Below are positions 4,068 to 6,397 of a DNA stretch of 6,397 nucleotides, piece by piece. How positions within the stretch are numbered: the first letter of the stretch is position 1; every line of letters begins with the position of its first letter. A program made the translations under genes and the position numbers. The notes beneath the pieces are model-generated. The model was not told where the DNA came from. It ran no database searches and saw only the letters and a program-made list of their open reading frames with translations. This DNA comes from Acidimicrobiia bacterium (GTDB lineage Bacteria; Actinomycetota; Acidimicrobiia; Acidimicrobiales; Ilumatobacteraceae). The stretch is from positions 1 through 6,397 of the forward strand of contig JAUHYJ010000219.1 of NCBI GenBank assembly GCA_030425785.1, read 5' to 3'.

Positions 4068-6397
4068 ACGTCGACGACCAGGTCGGTGTCGACGAACGAC
4101 GTGTAGCGCTCCGACCCGTCGTCGGCCAGCTTGGTGAACGCGAGCACGGCGCGCGTCTGGTCGGGCCCGGTGTAGTTGAGGTTCGACACGAGGGGCGTCG
4201 TCGGCGTCGGATGTGTCGACAGATGCCCGGCCGCACTGGTGCCGGTGACGGTCAGGTTCTGGACGACCGCGGCGTGGTCGCCGGCGGTGAGCACCGTCGA
4301 CTGGGGCGAGCCGGCCGCCAGCGGTCCGAACCCGGTCGGGATGCGGGTGTCGACCGCCCGGAAGGTGCTGACCGACTGGAAGCGCCCACTCGTGTCGGAC
4401 GGGGCCGCGTCCGATGTGAAGTAGCCGACGACGTCGACGACCACGTCCTCGACCTGGAACGCCTCGAGCCCGATCGAGTCGCCGCCGTTCAGCGGCACGA
4501 CCGCCAGGTTGGCGCGGACGTCGAACCGGGTGACGTTGACGTTCGAGGTGCCCGACCACGTCTCGTTGCCCGGGTGGGCGCCGACGAAGCCGCCGATCAC
4601 GTCGCCCGCCAGCGTGGTGAGCGAGATCGCCACCGAGTCGACCGTGCCGTCGTCGGGCACGCCGACGTTGCCGAGCACGTCGACCGAGTAGCCCGACGCG
4701 GTCGCCGACCACGGATTCGTGCTCCCCGAGTCGAGCGGTGTCCCCGCCGGTGAGCGCGTGTCGGCGAGACGCGCCGGGTCGAGGGCGACGAAGCGCCCGT
4801 CCGACGTGGCCGATGGCGCCGGGACGAACCACCCCATGACGTCGACGACGACGCGTGTCGTCGTCGTGGCCTCGAGCACGAACTCGCCGTCGACGAGCGG
4901 GACGATGGCCGAGTTGGCGACGATCGTGCCCGGGCGATCGGCGTTCACCGACGATGTCGCGGGACGCGGTGTGCGTGGCGCCCAGGAGCGCAGGAACCCG
5001 GCGCCAGCGGTCGAGTCCATCGTGAGGTTGACCAGCGCCGCCTCGGCGCCGGCGGGCGGGTCGAGATCGATGAGCCGCGAGGTGCCGTCGCGCACCGGGC
5101 CCGGCGTGTCGGTGTAGGCGTCGTTCGTGCTGTCGTACGCCCGGACCGGGTCGATCGGCACGAACTTGAGATCGGGCGCCTCGGCCGGGTCGCCGGCCGG
5201 CGGTGTGATCATGCGCACCTCGCTGAACGTCGTGTAGAACAGCGCCGCCTCGCCGCCCGTCGTGTAGCCGAACGTCAGGTCGGTCAGTCCGTTGGCGCCG
5301 GTGGCGAACGGTGCGCCGTAGTCGACCACGCCGGACGGGTCCATCTGCCAGATCTGGCCGGTGACGTAGTCGCCGAAGAAGTAGACGCCGTCGTACTCGG
5401 CCGGCCACAGCCCGTCCGGCACGAAGGCGCCGCCGGTGATCGACCGGCCGAGCGATCGACCGTAGGACGTGATCGGGTCGGTGAGCCCGGCGGGCGGTCC
5501 CGCACACGGCGGGGTGTCGCCCTGCGGGCACGGGCCCTCGCGCGTCGGCCAGCCGTAGTTGCGGTTCGGCGCACCCTCGTCGACCTCCTCGAAGGTGTTC
5601 TGGCCGACGTCGTTGATGTAGAAGCGATCGTTGCCGGCATTGGGGTCGAAGGCGAAGCGGTACGGGTTGCGCAGGCCCGTGGCATAGATCTCCTGACACG
5701 CCGTCGTCGGCGTCGTGGCGTCGTTGCCCCGGAACGCGCAGCGCGCGGTGCCCGGCCCCGTGAACGGGTTGCCGCCTGCCGGCAGGCCGTCGAGGGTGAT
5801 GCGCAGGATCTTGCCGTTGAGCAGCGACGTGTCCTGGGCGGCGTCGTTGTCGCCGGCCGACCCCGAGTCGCCGCGTGGGTCGCGGCCTGCGTCGCCGACA
5901 CCGACGTAGAGCTCGCCGCTGCTGCCGACGTCGAGGTCGCCGCCGTTGTGGTTGCCGCCGGTCGACGCGATGTTGTCGAGCAGGACGACCTCGCTCGCCG
6001 GGTCGATGCTGCTGTCCGGGCTCATCGTGAAGCGGCTGACCCGGTTCACGCAGCCCGCAGCGGTGGCGGCGCTGTAGTAGACGTACACGGCTCCGTTGCT
6101 CGTGAAGCCGGGGTCGTGGGTGAAGCCGAGCAGGCCCTGTTCGCTCGAGGTGCAGACGTTGAGCGTGAGGGCGGTCGAGAACGTCGCCGATCCGGGTCGG
6201 CCCACTCGCACCCGGCCGGCTTTCTCGAGCACCACGATCCGGTCGCCGGGCATCCACTCCACTGCGGTCGGCGAGTCGAACCCGCCGACTGTGACATCGG
6301 TGAACCCGGCGGGCACGGTGGCCGCCTCGACGACCTTCGTCGACCCGGTCGCCATCGCCCCCAGCAGCATCGATCCGGCAACGAACAGTCGACCCCA
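4046..6397 (-). CDS. Secreted PQQ-dependent glucose/sorbosone dehydrogenase-type protein with three C-terminal repeat domains (5' end cut)
   Basis: Soluble quinoprotein sugar dehydrogenases oxidise aldoses with PQQ and Ca2+ outside the cytoplasm. Numbering from the ATG at 6368-6370 (774 aa), residues about 20-390 form the six-bladed propeller of the GSDH family (PF07995). The site is largely intact: SSEQGLLGF (Gln78), GNHNGGDL (His141, matching the catalytic base), YVGVGDAG with DAAQDTSLLNGKILRI, GLRNPYRF (Arg234) and the blade signature VGQNTFEEVDEG...NYGWP. Six cysteines (73, 107, 211, 225, 281, 289) fit an exported, disulfide-bonded protein. Residues 403-772 hold three tandem domains ending in VVDV[MV]G[WY]F. 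The frame continues upstream to the window edge (encoding WGRLFVAGS before that ATG), giving a better signal peptide than the ATG alone, so the true start is probably off the right edge. The substrate cannot be read from sequence. It converges on the zinc-ribbon gene, 24 bp apart. Confidence 0.93.
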   Translation of the reverse strand, partial: WGRLFVAGSMLLGAMATGSTKVVEAATVPAGFTDVTVGGFDSPTAVEWMPGDRIVVLEKAGRVRVGRPGSATFSTALTLNVCTSSEQGLLGFTHDPGFTSNGAVYVYYSAATAAGCVNRVSRFTMSPDSSIDPASEVVLLDNIASTGGNHNGGDLDVGSSGELYVGVGDAGRDPRGDSGSAGDNDAAQDTSLLNGKILRITLDGLPAGGNPFTGPGTARCAFRGNDATTPTTACQEIYATGLRNPYRFAFDPNAGNDRFYINDVGQNTFEEVDEGAPNRNYGWPTREGPCPQGDTPPCAGPPAGLTDPITSYGRSLGRSITGGAFVPDGLWPAEYDGVYFFGDYVTGQIWQMDPSGVVDYGAPFATGANGLTDLTFGYTTGGEAALFYTTFSEVRMITPPAGDPAEAPDLKFVPIDPVRAYDSTNDAYTDTPGPVRDGTSRLIDLDPPAGAEAALVNLTMDSTAGAGFLRSWAPRTPRPATSSVNADRPGTIVANSAIVPLVDGEFVLEATTTTRVVVDVMGWFVPAPSATSDGRFVALDPARLADTRSPAGTPLDSGSTNPWSATASGYSVDVLGNVGVPDDGTVDSVAISLTTLAGDVIGGFVGAHPGNETWSGTSNVNVTRFDVRANLAVVPLNGGDSIGLEAFQVEDVVVDVVGYFTSDAAPSDTSGRFQSVSTFRAVDTRIPTGFGPLAAGSPQSTVLTAGDHAAVVQNLTVTGTSAAGHLSTHPTPTTPLVSNLNYTGPDQTRAVLAFTKLADDGSERYTSFVDTDLVVDVVGYFSE
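4055..4080. repeat. Exact 26-bp direct repeat, copy 1
   Basis: Identical to 4418-4443. It encodes the VVDVVGYF end of repeat domain 3. Copies are 363 bp apart start to start, exactly 121 codons. It also contains the right arm of the hairpin at 4040-4067. Confidence 0.8.
4418..4443. repeat. Exact 26-bp direct repeat, copy 2
   Basis: Identical to 4055-4080. It encodes the VVDVVGYF end of repeat domain 2. The corresponding stretch of domain 1 (from about 4826) has diverged in DNA, with Met and Trp replacing Val and Tyr. Confidence 0.8.

Larger units (their letters stand above)
4055..5164 (-). repeat. Three tandem protein repeats (about 109-125 residues each) in the dehydrogenase C-terminus
   Basis: Repeat 1 is residues 403-515 (nt 4826-5164), repeat 2 is 527-651 (4418-4792), repeat 3 is 664-772 (4055-4381). 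Each opens with F-x3-[DS]-x2-R-x2-D-[TS], has a central S-[SN]-[VL]-N motif followed by a hydrophobic strand (SAIVPL, LAVVPL, VLAFTKL), and closes with VVVDVMGWF, VVVDVVGYF or LVVDVVGYF. The DTR near the start is kept in repeats 2 and 3 but is DST in repeat 1. Domains of this type recur at the C-terminus of many actinobacterial exported proteins; their function is unknown to me, with a surface or polymer-binding role as inference. Confidence 0.85.

Noticed and set aside
4011..6257. 748-codon frame on the minus strand alongside the dehydrogenase
   Set aside because: It is an Arg/Pro/Gly-rich out-of-frame translation of the dehydrogenase gene with no recognisable domain.
1..6397. tRNA, rRNA, CRISPR arrays, insertion sequences, phage or integron elements, toxin-antitoxin or defence genes
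   Set aside because: None was seen on either strand: coding is nearly continuous, the gaps are 24-84 bp, and no transposase, integrase, nuclease or regularly spaced repeat was recognised.

Overview
The window is GC-rich DNA (roughly two-thirds G+C by eye) with strong third-position GC bias, tightly packed genes and frequent Val-Asp-rich coding. Protein content (a CadI/ArsI-type metalloenzyme, a two-domain glutamine-dependent NAD+ synthetase, a secreted sugar dehydrogenase carrying 'VDVVGYF' repeats) suggests an actinobacterium, plausibly an Acidimicrobiia/Ilumatobacter-like lineage. That placement is inference from protein style; there is no marker gene in the window.

Layout, left to right. 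(1) 1-292, + strand: the 3' part of an ArsI/CadI-type VOC-fold protein, whose start lies off the left edge. (2) 293-376: a short gap between converging genes. (3) 377-1351, - strand: an unrecognised single-pass membrane protein with a secreted domain, one membrane helix and a cytoplasmic tail holding a duplicated 'DRS-x-D-[ED]-I' motif. (4) 1402-3123, - strand: nadE, complete, 573 aa, 50 bp upstream of the membrane-protein gene and possibly co-transcribed with it. (5) 3160-3672 and 3704-4021, + strand: a helical (probably coiled-coil) protein of unknown function followed closely by a small zf-TFIIB zinc-ribbon protein. This pair diverges from nadE across only 36 bp. (6) 4046-6397, - strand: a secreted PQQ-dependent glucose/sorbosone dehydrogenase-type beta-propeller with three C-terminal repeat domains. 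Its start codon is probably just past the right edge. It converges on the zinc-ribbon gene, with a perfect 11-bp hairpin at the junction.

No tRNA, rRNA, CRISPR, insertion sequence, phage gene or attachment site was seen. No gap between genes exceeds 84 bp. nadE is ordinary NAD metabolism, and ArsI and the dehydrogenase are known families. I do not see a convincing new multi-gene system. The least understood parts are the membrane protein, the coiled-coil/zinc-ribbon pair and the repeat domains of the dehydrogenase; the most interesting DNA-level features are the exact 26-bp repeat in the dehydrogenase gene and the competing hairpins at its 3' end.
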